A stretch of DNA of 10,220 nucleotides from RPQJ01 sp031404015. Lineage in GTDB: Bacteria; Pseudomonadota; Gammaproteobacteria; Steroidobacterales; Steroidobacteraceae. The position numbers and the translations under genes were made by a program. The stretch spans positions 1-10,220 of the forward strand of contig JANNGT010000031.1 of NCBI GenBank assembly GCA_031404015.1, read 5' to 3'. The notes beneath the pieces are model-generated. The model was not told where the DNA came from. It saw nothing but the letters and a program-made list of their open reading frames with translations, and made no database searches. This document shows, one piece after another, positions 1-6,912 of the stretch; position 1 is the stretch's first letter; each line of letters begins with the position of its first letter.

Positions 1-1
1 C

Positions 2-973
2 ACCGCCACGTTCCTGCGCCTGAAGGCCGAGAAGTTCGTTCCGACGCGTGACCTGGTCCTCGTCTTCACGGGTGACGAGGAAACGACGATGACGACCACG
101 CGCGAGCTCACTACGAAGTATCGCGACCTGATCGACGCGGAGTACGCGTTGAACGGCGATGGCGGTGGCGGCTCGCTCGATGTCGACACGGGCAAACCGG
201 GCGTCTATGCGCTGCAGGGCGCGGAGAAGGCATACGCGAGCTTCTTGCTCACCGCGCGAAACCCCGGCGGGCACAGCTCACGGCCACGACCCGACAACGC
301 CATCTATGAACTCGCCGATGGGCTCAAGGCGCTGCAGGCGTTCTCATTTCCGGTCATGTGGAACGACTGGACGATCGGCAGTTTCAAGGCGGCCGCGCCG
401 GCCACACCGGGCGAGCTGGGGCGCGCCATGGCCCGTTTTGCCGAAAATCCGGGGGACGCAGAGTCGGCGGCCGTGCTTGCCCAGAACCCTGCGATGATCG
501 GTCGAACCCGCACGACCTGCGTCGCAACGATGCTGGCCGGCGGACACGCGGACAATGCGCTGCCGCAGTCGGCGACCGCGACCGTCAATTGCAGGATTTT
601 CCCTGGCACCGGCTTCGCAGAAGTGCGTGACACGCTGCAGCGTGTGGTCGGCGATAAGATCACGGTGAAACAGCACGGCGACGCTTTTGGGGCTGGGCCG
701 TCACCATTGCGCGACGACGTGACTGCTGCGGTCACCAAGGCGGTTCGAGCAAGCCACCCCGGCGTTCCGATCGTGCCCGACATGGCACCTTATTACACGG
801 ACGGCTCGATGCTGCGTGAAGCAGGCATTCCGACCTATGGTGTCAGCAGCCGCTTCATCAAGGAGACGGACCAGTTTGCACACGGCTTGAATGAAAGACT
901 GCCAGTCGCCTCCTTTTACGCGGGCCTCGACCACTGGTACGTGCTGCTCACGACGCTGGCTGGCATGAAATAG
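2..973 (+). CDS. M20-family metallopeptidase (3' part, start outside window)
   Basis: The reading frame is open from base 2, so the gene begins upstream; 323 residues are visible. M20 enzymes are di-zinc hydrolases that cleave peptides or N-acyl amino acids. The visible part starts in the catalytic domain. FTGDEET (window residues about 23-29) carries the general-base Glu and a metal-binding Glu that define the family, and NGDGGG (about 51-56) supplies the next acidic ligand. NPGGHSSRP (about 82-90) is the usual start of the dimerisation (lid) domain with its conserved His. Near the C terminus, FAHGLNER holds the last metal-binding His. An ATG at 89 lies after the GDEE motif, so it is an internal Met and not the start. 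Substrate cannot be told from sequence. No canonical terminator follows; a short hairpin lies about 100 bases downstream. The family call is firm; the exact peptidase type is open. Confidence 0.93.
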   Translation, partial: TATFLRLKAEKFVPTRDLVLVFTGDEETTMTTTRELTTKYRDLIDAEYALNGDGGGGSLDVDTGKPGVYALQGAEKAYASFLLTARNPGGHSSRPRPDNAIYELADGLKALQAFSFPVMWNDWTIGSFKAAAPATPGELGRAMARFAENPGDAESAAVLAQNPAMIGRTRTTCVATMLAGGHADNALPQSATATVNCRIFPGTGFAEVRDTLQRVVGDKITVKQHGDAFGAGPSPLRDDVTAAVTKAVRASHPGVPIVPDMAPYYTDGSMLREAGIPTYGVSSRFIKETDQFAHGLNERLPVASFYAGLDHWYVLLTTLAGMK

Positions 974-1076
974 AGGTTTCGGGTAGACTCCCGCCACAGT
1001 TTGCCGCCGCGCAGTCCGGTCTGCGCACGAGAGTCTTCAGCGCTTCCCTTCATGGGAATGCCAATGCGGCCCCTCC

Positions 1077-1098
1077 TGCAGACTGATCGAAGTCTGCA
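1077..1098. repeat. Short inverted repeat (8-bp arms, 6-nt loop)
   Basis: TGCAGACT at 1077-1084 is exactly complementary to AGTCTGCA at 1091-1098. It lies between the peptidase stop and the helicase start and is followed by AATTTCG, which is not a proper U-tract. It could be a weak terminator for the peptidase gene or a hairpin in the helicase leader. The function is undecided. Confidence 0.35.
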
Positions 1099-1140
1099 AT
1101 TTCGCTGCTCGATTCATCAAAGTTACGGCGCCAGTCCGGT

Positions 1141-1213
1141 GCCTGCCCTGTAATTAGGGACGCTACCCGGTTTTCCGTGGGAAACCGGGTAGCGTCCCTA
1201 ATTACAGGCAGGC
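1141..1213. repeat. Long near-perfect palindrome (REP/MITE-like)
   Basis: Bases 1147-1173 pair perfectly with 1182-1208 (27 bp). The stem continues inward through T1174-G1181 and C1175-G1180, and outward through five more pairs (1141-1145 with 1209-1213) after one bulged C at 1146. The arm tips read CCTGTAATTAGGGACG and CGTCCCTAATTACAGG. It ends 24 bases before the helicase ATG. A GGGAC/GTCCC core with TAATTA ends resembles REP-type palindromes associated with RAYT (IS200-like Y1) transposases; that likeness is from memory. No T-run follows, so it is not a normal terminator. If transcribed, it would form a very strong hairpin in the helicase leader. Confidence 0.8.
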
Positions 1214-1236
1214 TTGGCGCACGGAAAAGTCATTTA

Positions 1237-2598
1237 ATGTCATTCGAAAATTTCGGCCTCCAGGCCGAACTCGTGCGTGCGGTCGTAGAAATGGGCTACA
1301 CGCAGCCAACCCCCATCCAGACACGCGGCATCCCTGCGGTGCTCGAAGGTCGCGACCTGCTCGCCGCCGCCCAGACGGGCACCGGCAAAACGGCGGCCTT
1401 TGCGTTGCCGCTGCTGCAGAAGCTGCACGAAGACCAGCCGAACCCGCGGGGTTCGCGCTCGCCGCGTGCGCTGGTGCTGGTGCCGACGCGGGAGCTCGCG
1501 GCACAGGTCCAGCAGTCCATCGCGGACCTCGGCACACACCTGCGCCAGCAGTCGGCGCTGATCTTCGGTGGCGTCAGCCCGCGCCCGCAGATCGACCTGC
1601 TGCGTCGCGGCGTCGACATCGTCGTCGCCACCCCGGGCCGCCTGCTCGACCACGCCAACGAGCGCAACATCGACCTGCGCAGCGTGCGGTTCCTGATCCT
1701 TGACGAAGCCGACCGCATGCTCGACATGGGCTTCATCCGCGATATCCGTCGCGTGCTCGCGATGCTGCCGCCGAACCGCCAGAACATGCTGTTCTCGGCG
1801 ACGTTCTCGGAAGAAATTCGCGGCCTGGCCAACGGCCTGCTGCGCAATCCGCTGACGATCGAAGTCGCGCCCCGCAATGCACCGACCGAGCTCGTCGATC
1901 ATCGCGTGCACCTCGTTGCGCAAGGCGACAAGCGCGCAGTGCTGAGCCACTTGCTGAAGTCCGGCGCGACGCCGCAGACGCTGGTGTTTACCCGCACCAA
2001 GCACGGCGCCAACCGCCTGGCCGAGCAACTCACGCACGACGGTGTGCAGTGCGCTGCGATCCACGGCAACAAGTCGCAGAGTGCACGCACCCGCGCACTC
2101 GAAGACTTCAAGGCCTACAAGGTCCAGGTGCTCGTCGCGACCGACATCGCGGCGCGCGGCCTCGACATCACCGAGCTGCCGCAAGTGGTGAACTATGAGC
2201 TGCCGCACGTTCCGGAAGACTACGTGCATCGCATCGGCCGCACCGGCCGCGCAGGCGCAACGGGCCAGGCGTTGTCGCTGGTGTCCGACGACGAGCGCGA
2301 CCGCCTGAAGGCGATCGAGCGCGTGCTCGGCCGCAAGATCAGCGTGCTGCCGCTCGACCGCACGCAGATTCCACGCCCCTCGGGTGAAGGCATGACGCGC
2401 GCACCGCGTCACGTCGACCCGCGCGCGCAGCAGCAGCGCCACGCCAAGCCGCAAGGACAGCAGCGCAGCTATCGGCAGGCTCCGGGCCAGGCCCAAGGCC
2501 AGGCTCAAGGCACCGGCGCGCCGGCGCACGGCCGGCCGGGGTCGGGGGGAGGGCACCCCCGTCGGTCCAAGCCCCGCAGCTGGGGTTCGCAGGCGTAA
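1237..2598 (+). CDS. rhlE: DEAD-box ATP-dependent RNA helicase, RhlE type
   Basis: ATP-driven unwinding of short RNA duplexes; RhlE proteins act in RNA turnover, ribosome assembly and cold adaptation. All family motifs are in order in 453 residues: Q motif (GYTQPTPIQ, 20-28), I (AQTGTGKT, 45-52), Ia (PTRELA, 83-88), Ib (TPGR, 132-135), II (DEAD, 156-159), III (SAT, 187-189), V (ATDIAARGLD, 301-310) and VI (HRIGRTGR, 331-338). After about residue 380 comes a low-complexity tail rich in Gln, Arg, Gly and Pro, with GQAQ repeats near 417-424, typical of RNA-binding tails. A longer frame from GTG 1177 would start inside the upstream palindrome. ATG 1237 gives the canonical MSFENFG start and has GGAAAAG seven bases upstream. 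It is a single gene with its own terminator. Confidence 0.95.
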   Translation: MSFENFGLQAELVRAVVEMGYTQPTPIQTRGIPAVLEGRDLLAAAQTGTGKTAAFALPLLQKLHEDQPNPRGSRSPRALVLVPTRELAAQVQQSIADLGTHLRQQSALIFGGVSPRPQIDLLRRGVDIVVATPGRLLDHANERNIDLRSVRFLILDEADRMLDMGFIRDIRRVLAMLPPNRQNMLFSATFSEEIRGLANGLLRNPLTIEVAPRNAPTELVDHRVHLVAQGDKRAVLSHLLKSGATPQTLVFTRTKHGANRLAEQLTHDGVQCAAIHGNKSQSARTRALEDFKAYKVQVLVATDIAARGLDITELPQVVNYELPHVPEDYVHRIGRTGRAGATGQALSLVSDDERDRLKAIERVLGRKISVLPLDRTQIPRPSGEGMTRAPRHVDPRAQQQRHAKPQGQQRSYRQAPGQAQGQAQGTGAPAHGRPGSGGGHPRRSKPRSWGSQA

Positions 2599-2605
2599 GT
2601 TGATC

Positions 2606-2640
2606 GTTGAGGCCCGGCTTGTCCGGGCCTCAACCTTTTT
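2606..2640 (+). terminator. Rho-independent terminator of the helicase gene
   Basis: A perfect 12-bp GC-rich stem (GTTGAGGCCCGG, loop CTTGT, CCGGGCCTCAAC) is followed by CTTTTT and starts 7 bases after the helicase stop codon. The opposite strand has no U-tract after the stem, so it works mainly in the plus direction, though the converging minus-strand gene ends only 16 bases away. Confidence 0.93.
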
Positions 2641-2655
2641 ACGGTCGTGTCGCCA

Positions 2656-3450
2656 TTACAGGTGACCGCGCGCGAACCGATACGCATCCATCGACAGCGC
2701 CGCACCTTCCATCCCCGAGTAAACGCGCGTCGATCGCGCCCCCGTACCCACCGCGCCGAGTGCCACATACAGTGGCAGGAAATGCTCTTCGGTCGGATGC
2801 GCGCGTGCCGCAGCGGGTGCCTGTTCGCGATACGCGAGCAGCGCCGCTTCGTCCTCGCGACCCAGGTTCTCTTCCAGCCAAGACGCAAACGTCGTCACGT
2901 ACGGCAGCGGTTGCAGCGCCTCGCGGCTGGTCATCCAGTCGCGCAGGTTGTGCGTGACATGCCCGGAACCGATCACCAGAACGCCCCGCTCAGTCAGCGG
3001 CTGCAGCGCCTTGCCCATCTGCAGGTGATGCGGCGTGCCGAGTCCCGTTTGCACCGAGAGCTGCACGACAGGCACGTCGACTGCGGGGTACATCCAGCGC
3101 AGCGGCACCCACGCGCCGTGGTCGATGCCGCGACACCCGTTGATCGACGAGGCTATACCGGCGTCGCGCAACATTGATGCGGCCTCATCGGCCACCTCGG
3201 GCGCGCCCGGCGCGTCGTAGCGCAGCTTGTACAGCGATTCGGGAAAGCCACCGAAGTCATGCATCGTTTGCAGGCGTGCTGCGCCTGTCAGCATTGGCAA
3301 GGAAGTTTCCCAGTGCGCCGAGACCATCAGCACGGCGCGCGGAGTTGGCAGTGCGGCCGCGATGTCGCGCCATGCGATTCCCGCGCCGCCCGCATCAAGG
3401 GCATGCAGCGGCGAACCGTGCGAGAGAAACAGGGTAGGAAAGGGAGTCAC
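2656..3450 (-). CDS. ygiD: Extradiol ring-cleavage dioxygenase, LigB/DODA (YgiD) type
   Basis: Class III extradiol dioxygenases open catechol-type rings with a non-haem metal; E. coli YgiD acts on DOPA. In the 264-residue form the conserved histidines appear in order: FLSHGSP (His11), SAHWE (His46), GIDHGAW (His111), IGSGHVTHN (His164/167) and HPTEEHFLPL (His218/223). DFGGFP (65-70 region) is another family signature. Length matches YgiD proteins (about 260-270 aa). The start is uncertain: GTG 3450 gives MTPFPTLFLSHGSP, the usual distance to the first His, while GTG 3498 would add 16 residues but sits in a CTCTCCC hairpin. Neither has a strong ribosome site. It lies 85 bases behind the GST gene on the same strand, so co-transcription under the divergent LysR regulator is likely. 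Family certain; natural substrate unknown. Confidence 0.9.
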   Translation of the reverse strand: MTPFPTLFLSHGSPLHALDAGGAGIAWRDIAAALPTPRAVLMVSAHWETSLPMLTGAARLQTMHDFGGFPESLYKLRYDAPGAPEVADEAASMLRDAGIASSINGCRGIDHGAWVPLRWMYPAVDVPVVQLSVQTGLGTPHHLQMGKALQPLTERGVLVIGSGHVTHNLRDWMTSREALQPLPYVTTFASWLEENLGREDEAALLAYREQAPAAARAHPTEEHFLPLYVALGAVGTGARSTRVYSGMEGAALSMDAYRFARGHL

Positions 3451-3497
3451 GGTTGTCTCGGGTGCCGACGCAAGAACGTGCAGGCGGGCTTGCTCCA

Positions 3498-3522
3498 CCT
3501 CTCCCGCGCATGCAGGGAGAGG
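3498..3522. repeat. CCTCTCCC/GGGAGAGG palindrome between GST and dioxygenase genes
   Basis: CCTCTCCC at 3498-3505 pairs exactly with GGGAGAGG at 3515-3522 around a 9-nt loop that contains a further GC/GC pair. No U-tract follows on either strand. A second copy of the same stem occurs at 6763-6803, so this looks like a dispersed palindromic element and not a purpose-built terminator. It could still trim or attenuate read-through from the GST gene. Confidence 0.65.
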
Positions 3523-3535
3523 GGAGCGACGTCAC

Positions 3536-4141
3536 CTACTTTGCGAGTCCTTCCGCCTTCAAGGTGGCCTGGACTGCAGGCCGGGTCGCGATGCGCGCAC
3601 GGAACTGCTGCACCGCCGGCCAGGACGACATTTCAACCTTGTGATAGTCGGACCAGTTCAGCACGACCCACAGGTATGCGTCCGCTATCGAGAACGCATC
3701 GCCGGTCAGGTACGGCTGCTTCTCGAGCGTCTTCGAAATGAACGTGAAGCGGTTGCCCAGCGTCTGCACGGCGCGCTCACGCACGTCGGGCGGTGTCTGC
3801 GGATTCCACAGCGGGCCGAATCCCTTGTGCACCTCGGTCGAGATGAAATTGAGCCACTCCATCAGTTGCCAGCGCGCCGTGGTGCCGAAGGCGGGTGCGA
3901 TCGTGCCGGGCTTCTGGTCCGCGACGTACTGCAACAGCACGCCCACTTCAGTGAGCCGCGTGCCGTCGTCGGTCTCGAGCATCGGCACGTAACCCTTGGG
4001 ATTGATCGAATAGAAGTCGGTGCCGTCCGGGAGCTTGTGCGTGCCGAGATCGACTTTGATCGCCTCGTACTTGATGCCGAGTTCGTTGATGGCGATGTGG
4101 GGGGCCTGCGAGCAGGCGCCTGGGGTGTAGTAAAGCTTCAT
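3536..4141 (-). CDS. gstA: Glutathione S-transferase, beta class (GstA-like)
   Basis: Conjugates or exchanges glutathione with electrophilic substrates; cytosolic dimer. At 201 residues it has the length of E. coli GstA. The N-terminal thioredoxin-like domain opens with MKLYYTPGACS, placing the beta-class active-site Cys at residue 10. NPKGYVP (47-53) carries the cis-Pro of the glutathione site, and LTEVGVLLQYVAD (63-75) follows. The helical domain contains TEVHKGF with His105, matching the second catalytic residue of the class (His106 in E. coli), and the N-capping/hydrophobic-staple region FSIADAY. The start is fixed by the canonical N terminus; AGGA lies about ten bases upstream. It is divergent from the LysR gene, with a 141-base shared control region, and is upstream of the dioxygenase gene in the same direction. 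Confidence 0.95.
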   Translation of the reverse strand: MKLYYTPGACSQAPHIAINELGIKYEAIKVDLGTHKLPDGTDFYSINPKGYVPMLETDDGTRLTEVGVLLQYVADQKPGTIAPAFGTTARWQLMEWLNFISTEVHKGFGPLWNPQTPPDVRERAVQTLGNRFTFISKTLEKQPYLTGDAFSIADAYLWVVLNWSDYHKVEMSSWPAVQQFRARIATRPAVQATLKAEGLAK

Positions 4142-4255
4142 GTCGCGATAGTCCTGTCGTGGAGAGTGGTGGGCGTCTGCCCCGATTGATCGAGGCCACG
4201 AGTTGCATGTTCACCGTCTCCTATGGCGGGATAAAGACGCTATTGATGGACAGAA

Positions 4256-4274
4256 TATTGCGTATATCGCAATA
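4256..4274. promoter_or_regulatory. Probable LysR-type operator (T-N11-A dyad)
   Basis: TATTGCG-TATAT-CGCAATA is a perfect 7-5-7 inverted repeat. Its core TGCGTATATCGCA has the T-N11-A layout of LysR-family boxes. It lies in the divergent gstA/lysR intergenic region, 8 bases before the regulator's GTG start and about 115 bases before the GST start. The position suits autorepression of the regulator together with control of the GST promoter. No convincing -35/-10 pair was found for either gene. Confidence 0.7.
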
Positions 4275-4282
4275 ATCTCGAC

Positions 4283-5212
4283 GTGGATCGATTCCAAGCC
4301 GTCAATACCTTCGCCAAAGTCGTCGAACTTGGCAGTTTTTCGCGGGCGGCCGAGCGTCTGGGCCAGTCCACATCTGCGGTGTCCCGGCAAGTGTCCGAGC
4401 TTGAAGCACACCTGAACGTGCGGCTGCTCAACCGCACTACGCGGCGTTTGTCGCTCACGGAGGCGGGCCAGGGGTTCTATGAGCACAGTGTGCAATTGCT
4501 GGCGGACCTCAACGACGCGGAAGCCTCGGTGCGCGTCGCAGCCGCAGAACCCAAGGGCACGCAGCGCGTCACTTGCGGCGTGAGCTTCGGCTTGCGCTAT
4601 CTGGCACCGGCGCTGGCGGAGTTCAGCATGCTGCACCCCGAGCTGCTGCTCGATCTCGATCTCTCGGACCGTGTCGTCGACCTGGTCGAGGAGCGCTACG
4701 ACGTGGCGATACGCATCGGGCACATCGGTCCGCAAGGAATGGTCTCGAAGCGTCTTGGCTGGACACAGATCGTCTGTTGCGCGTCGCCAGCTTACCTGGC
4801 GCGGCACACGGCCCCGATGCGGGAACCGGCGGATCTCGCCCAGCACGAATGCCTCAGCTACACCAACGTCGGGATGCCGAATACGTGGCACTTCGAAGGC
4901 AAGGACGGCCGCGAATCGCGGGTCTCGTTGCGCATTACGCCGCGCCATCGCGCGAACAATGGCCAGCTGCTGGCGGCGCTGGCGGTGCAGGGGCTCGGCG
5001 TAGTTTACGAGCCCGACTTCATCGTCGCGCAGGAAATGCGGCACGGCCAGCTCGTGCCATTGCTGCGTGACTACACTCCGCCACGCTCACCCATCGCCGC
5101 GGTCTACCCGAGCCGGCGACACCTCTCAGCGAAAGTGCGATCGTTCGTCGACTTCCTGGCGAGCCGCTACGAACAGCGCCACGAGTGGAGCCTCGACGAC
5201 ATCCTGCGCTAG
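4283..5212 (+). CDS. LysR-family transcriptional regulator
   Basis: 309 residues, the usual LysR length. The N-terminal winged helix-turn-helix is clear: FAKVVELGSFSRAAERLGQS (10-29) then SAVSRQVSELEAHL (31-44) and LLNRTTRRLSLTEAG (48-62). A linker helix (about 65-90) leads into the periplasmic-binding-protein-like effector domain (about 90-300), with DLVEERYDVAIRIG as a typical segment. The start is GTG 4283; no in-frame ATG lies nearby and no clear ribosome site precedes it, so initiation may be weak. It is divergent from the GST-dioxygenase pair, the normal arrangement for a LysR protein and its target operon, with a matching dyad in between. It belongs to the large group whose inducers are often aromatic compounds or quinones; the inducer here cannot be told. 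Its stop is 4 bases from the stop of the converging next gene. Confidence 0.93.
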   Translation: MDRFQAVNTFAKVVELGSFSRAAERLGQSTSAVSRQVSELEAHLNVRLLNRTTRRLSLTEAGQGFYEHSVQLLADLNDAEASVRVAAAEPKGTQRVTCGVSFGLRYLAPALAEFSMLHPELLLDLDLSDRVVDLVEERYDVAIRIGHIGPQGMVSKRLGWTQIVCCASPAYLARHTAPMREPADLAQHECLSYTNVGMPNTWHFEGKDGRESRVSLRITPRHRANNGQLLAALAVQGLGVVYEPDFIVAQEMRHGQLVPLLRDYTPPRSPIAAVYPSRRHLSAKVRSFVDFLASRYEQRHEWSLDDILR

Positions 5213-5216
5213 CGCA

Positions 5217-5744
5217 CTAGTGTTGCGGCACGCCGGCGTCGGGCTGCCACGCCGGATCATCGAAGAACTTGCCGTACTCATTGAGCGCGCCATGCACGAG
5301 TGCCGCGCCGTCGTGCCGCGACCGCGCAGGATCCTCGCCGCGCATCAGCGACGCACCCTGCATCAGGTCGGCAAGCACGAAATGCAGGTTGGCGTCGGCG
5401 TCGGCCGGCAGGCGGCAATTCGCCACGATCGATTTGACGTCTCGATCGATGTGCGCTGCGAGTCGCGCGTAAGCATCGTCGCCTTGCTTGCCGGCATGGA
5501 TGGCAGGATGATCGGCGTCGAACGCCTTGCGGATGCTGGCCAGGCCGTTGCGCAGTGACGCGTCCGTCTGCCACTTCGCGGTGCCATTCAACTTGAGCTG
5601 CGCAACTGCGCCGCCTGCCGCGCCGTGCTGGGCGTGTTGCTCATGGCGTGTTTGGTCGGCCTGGGCCAGTACGACCGCGGGTGCGGCGGCGAGCGATGCC
5701 GCAAGGCACGCGAGCAACGTGGGAGCTGATGGGGGCGCTTTCAT
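5217..5744 (-). CDS. Exported His-rich small protein, DnrO-like, function unknown
   Basis: 175 residues. The first 27 or so form a signal peptide: one Lys, then a Leu/Ala-rich core ending in VLA before Gln28, a good signal peptidase I site. A Cys at residue 13 is too close to the N terminus for a normal lipobox. The mature protein begins with a short His-rich stretch (HEQHAQHG, about 34-41) that could bind a metal. The rest is a soluble domain with LNGTAKWQTDASLRNGLASI near 52-71, resembling proteins annotated DnrO/DnrP in other proteobacteria (from memory). ATG 5744 has GGAAG six bases upstream. No promoter was identified in the 85 bases before it. It converges with the LysR gene with 4 bases between stops and no terminator. 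Export is likely; role unknown. Confidence 0.75.
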   Translation of the reverse strand: MKAPPSAPTLLACLAASLAAAPAVVLAQADQTRHEQHAQHGAAGGAVAQLKLNGTAKWQTDASLRNGLASIRKAFDADHPAIHAGKQGDDAYARLAAHIDRDVKSIVANCRLPADADANLHFVLADLMQGASLMRGEDPARSRHDGAALVHGALNEYGKFFDDPAWQPDAGVPQH

Positions 5745-5829
5745 GTCGGACTTCCGTGTGTCTGGGGCATCGTGCGATTAGACCCCGAACACGACGGGCA
5801 CGCTATCGTCCAACACGCCGACACAAGCG

Positions 5830-6510
5830 TCAGCCGCCGAAGGTCTTCTCGAACAATGCCCGGACCATCTCGAGTATGGCCTGGGGATTACTGCCTGCTT
5901 TAGCGGCAAAGTACAGCAGCAAGCCGACGTACAGCACTGAGATCACCGCGACGAGGTGGCCGAATAGAAGCAGCAGTCCATCGCGCTCGGCCATGCCGAG
6001 GCACAGCATGATGATGGCGACAGCGGGCAGCGTATTCGCAAGCGGAATCAGGGGCAGCGGAGCCATCATCGCCAGGACGATGACGACGAGTACGACGCCA
6101 TTTACCGCGTTGACGGCCGGGGTCCCCGTCAGGGCCAATAGGCGTGGCCGCACGAGGTGCTCGAACCGATCAGCCGCGCGCGCCGCGCGCGCCAGCACGT
6201 GCTGCACCGTCGCGCTGGGCAAGGCATGGTCGAGCAGCCGGTCGGGCATCCACGGCACCCGGTTCATCGTCACCGCGTAGCCGATCAACAGCATTGGCGC
6301 GCCAAGGGCGGTGCTCATGAACGGCAACGTCACCGGCAGCAGGAACGGCATTGCCAGGATGGCGCAGAACACGAGCAGACCCTGCTCGCCGACGAGCGCG
6401 AGCAGTTCACGCAGCGTGACCTGGTGCCCCTCGACGGCGTGACGCGTCGCGTTCAACGCGACGGAGAGCCGGACCTCGGGGTTACGGAAGTGAACACCAG
6501 TCATGCGCAT
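5830..6510 (-). CDS. ExoD-family integral membrane protein
   Basis: Named after Sinorhizobium ExoD, linked to exopolysaccharide production and alkali tolerance; the biochemical role is unsettled. From ATG 6510 it has 226 residues. An amphipathic N-terminal part with VTLRELLALVGEQGLLVFC (31-49) leads into hydrophobic helices at about 45-65, 66-82, 135-155, 160-175 and 178-202. The motif NRVPWMPDRLLDHALP (83-98) after the second helix is characteristic of the family. Start choice: ATG 6510 or 6504 fits the family; a GTG at 6630 would add 40 residues without resemblance and with no ribosome site seen. It runs away from the tRNA-Gly gene. The 85-base gap to the next minus-strand gene makes co-transcription possible but unproven. 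Confidence 0.85.
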   Translation of the reverse strand: MRMTGVHFRNPEVRLSVALNATRHAVEGHQVTLRELLALVGEQGLLVFCAILAMPFLLPVTLPFMSTALGAPMLLIGYAVTMNRVPWMPDRLLDHALPSATVQHVLARAARAADRFEHLVRPRLLALTGTPAVNAVNGVVLVVIVLAMMAPLPLIPLANTLPAVAIIMLCLGMAERDGLLLLFGHLVAVISVLYVGLLLYFAAKAGSNPQAILEMVRALFEKTFGG

Positions 6511-6620
6511 AGCGTAACGCCCGAGCGCGCCGTGCCGCGGAATTGCGTCAAGAAAAACGCGTAACTTGCAGGGAAGCGCGCCCTGGCCTTGCACAACAGG
6601 CATCGCCCGCTTGCAGACGG

Positions 6621-6649
6621 TCGACTGCACTCGTCCCTTGCCCTAGAAT
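6621..6649 (+). promoter_or_regulatory. Sigma-70 promoter of tRNA-Gly
   Basis: TCGACT (-35, 4/6 match) is separated by 17 bases from TAGAAT (-10, 5/6 match). The next bases up to the tRNA (CGGGCCCCGCA) are GC-rich, the type of discriminator found at stringently controlled stable-RNA promoters. The first tRNA base is 12 bases after the -10 box, so the precursor would have only a short 5' leader. Confidence 0.7.
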
Positions 6650-6660
6650 CGGGCCCCGCA

Positions 6661-6734
6661 GCGGGTGTAGTTCAATGGTAGAACTGTAGCTTCCCAAGCT
6701 ACTAGCGTGGGTTCGATTCCCATCACCCGCTCCA
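6661..6734 (+). tRNA. tRNA-Gly (anticodon CCC), CCA encoded
   Basis: The full cloverleaf is visible. The acceptor GCGGGTG (6661-6667) pairs with CACCCGC (6724-6730), followed by discriminator T and encoded CCA. The anticodon arm is GTAGC-TTCCCAA-GCTAC, giving anticodon CCC (reads GGG). The T-arm has stem TGGG/CCCA with loop TTCGATT. It strongly resembles E. coli tRNA-Gly(CCC). The gene is intact although its 3' end is an integration hotspot; the 27 bases 6708-6734 are repeated twice downstream. Confidence 0.97.
6708..6734 (+). repeat. tRNA-Gly 3' end, direct repeat copy 1 (attL-like)
   Basis: The 27 bases cover the T-arm, acceptor 3' strand and CCA of the functional tRNA gene. The same 27 bases recur at 7956-7982 (27/27) and 8805-8831 (26/27). 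tRNA 3' ends are classical attachment sites for site-specific integrative elements, and the ICEclc family uses tRNA-Gly 3' ends. Confidence 0.85.
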
Positions 6735-6762
6735 TCTTCGCGCGGTCGTCCCAAGCGTTCAT

Positions 6763-6803
6763 CCTCTCCCGCGTTGGCTGTGTCGCTAACCGCGGGGGAG
6801 AGG
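6763..6803. repeat. Second CCTCTCCC palindrome, downstream of the tRNA
   Basis: CCTCTCCC (6763-6770) pairs with GGGAGAGG (6796-6803). Inside, GCG (6771-6773) pairs with CGC (6791-6793) past two unpaired Gs, and TTGGC can pair with GCTAA including one G-T pair, so the whole 41 bases fold as one hairpin. It shares its 8-bp stem with the hairpin at 3498-3522. With no U-tract it is not a standard terminator, though it could limit tRNA read-through into the beta-lactamase gene. Confidence 0.65.
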
Positions 6804-6912
6804 TATTACGATCCGCCTTCCGATAGCAGTCGCTGCTTGACGGGGTGCGGCGCGCTGCTGTTGCACGTAGCGTCGGGTAATCAGCGCAGCAAGGGGCGAA
6901 AGGATCAACCGC

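Noticed and set aside
1177..1236. Helicase start at GTG 1177
   Set aside because: It would lie in the loop of the long palindrome and translate its right arm. ATG 1237 gives the conserved N terminus and has a ribosome site.
1240..2556. 438-codon open frame on the minus strand
   Set aside because: It lies entirely antisense to the rhlE gene, whose motifs are complete. Long antisense frames are common in GC-rich coding DNA, and this one has no recognisable domain.
3451..3498. Longer dioxygenase form starting at GTG 3498
   Set aside because: The extra 16 residues have no family resemblance and the start codon overlaps the CTCTCCC palindrome. GTG 3450 gives the normal distance to the first metal His, though the choice is not certain.
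6548..6754. Minus-strand open frame containing GAGDGNRTH (also at 7892-8314 and 8753-8995)
   Set aside because: The peptide is the antisense translation of the tRNA-Gly 3' end. Such GDGNRTH proteins are a known annotation artefact of tRNA regions. They did help show that the tRNA end is present three times.
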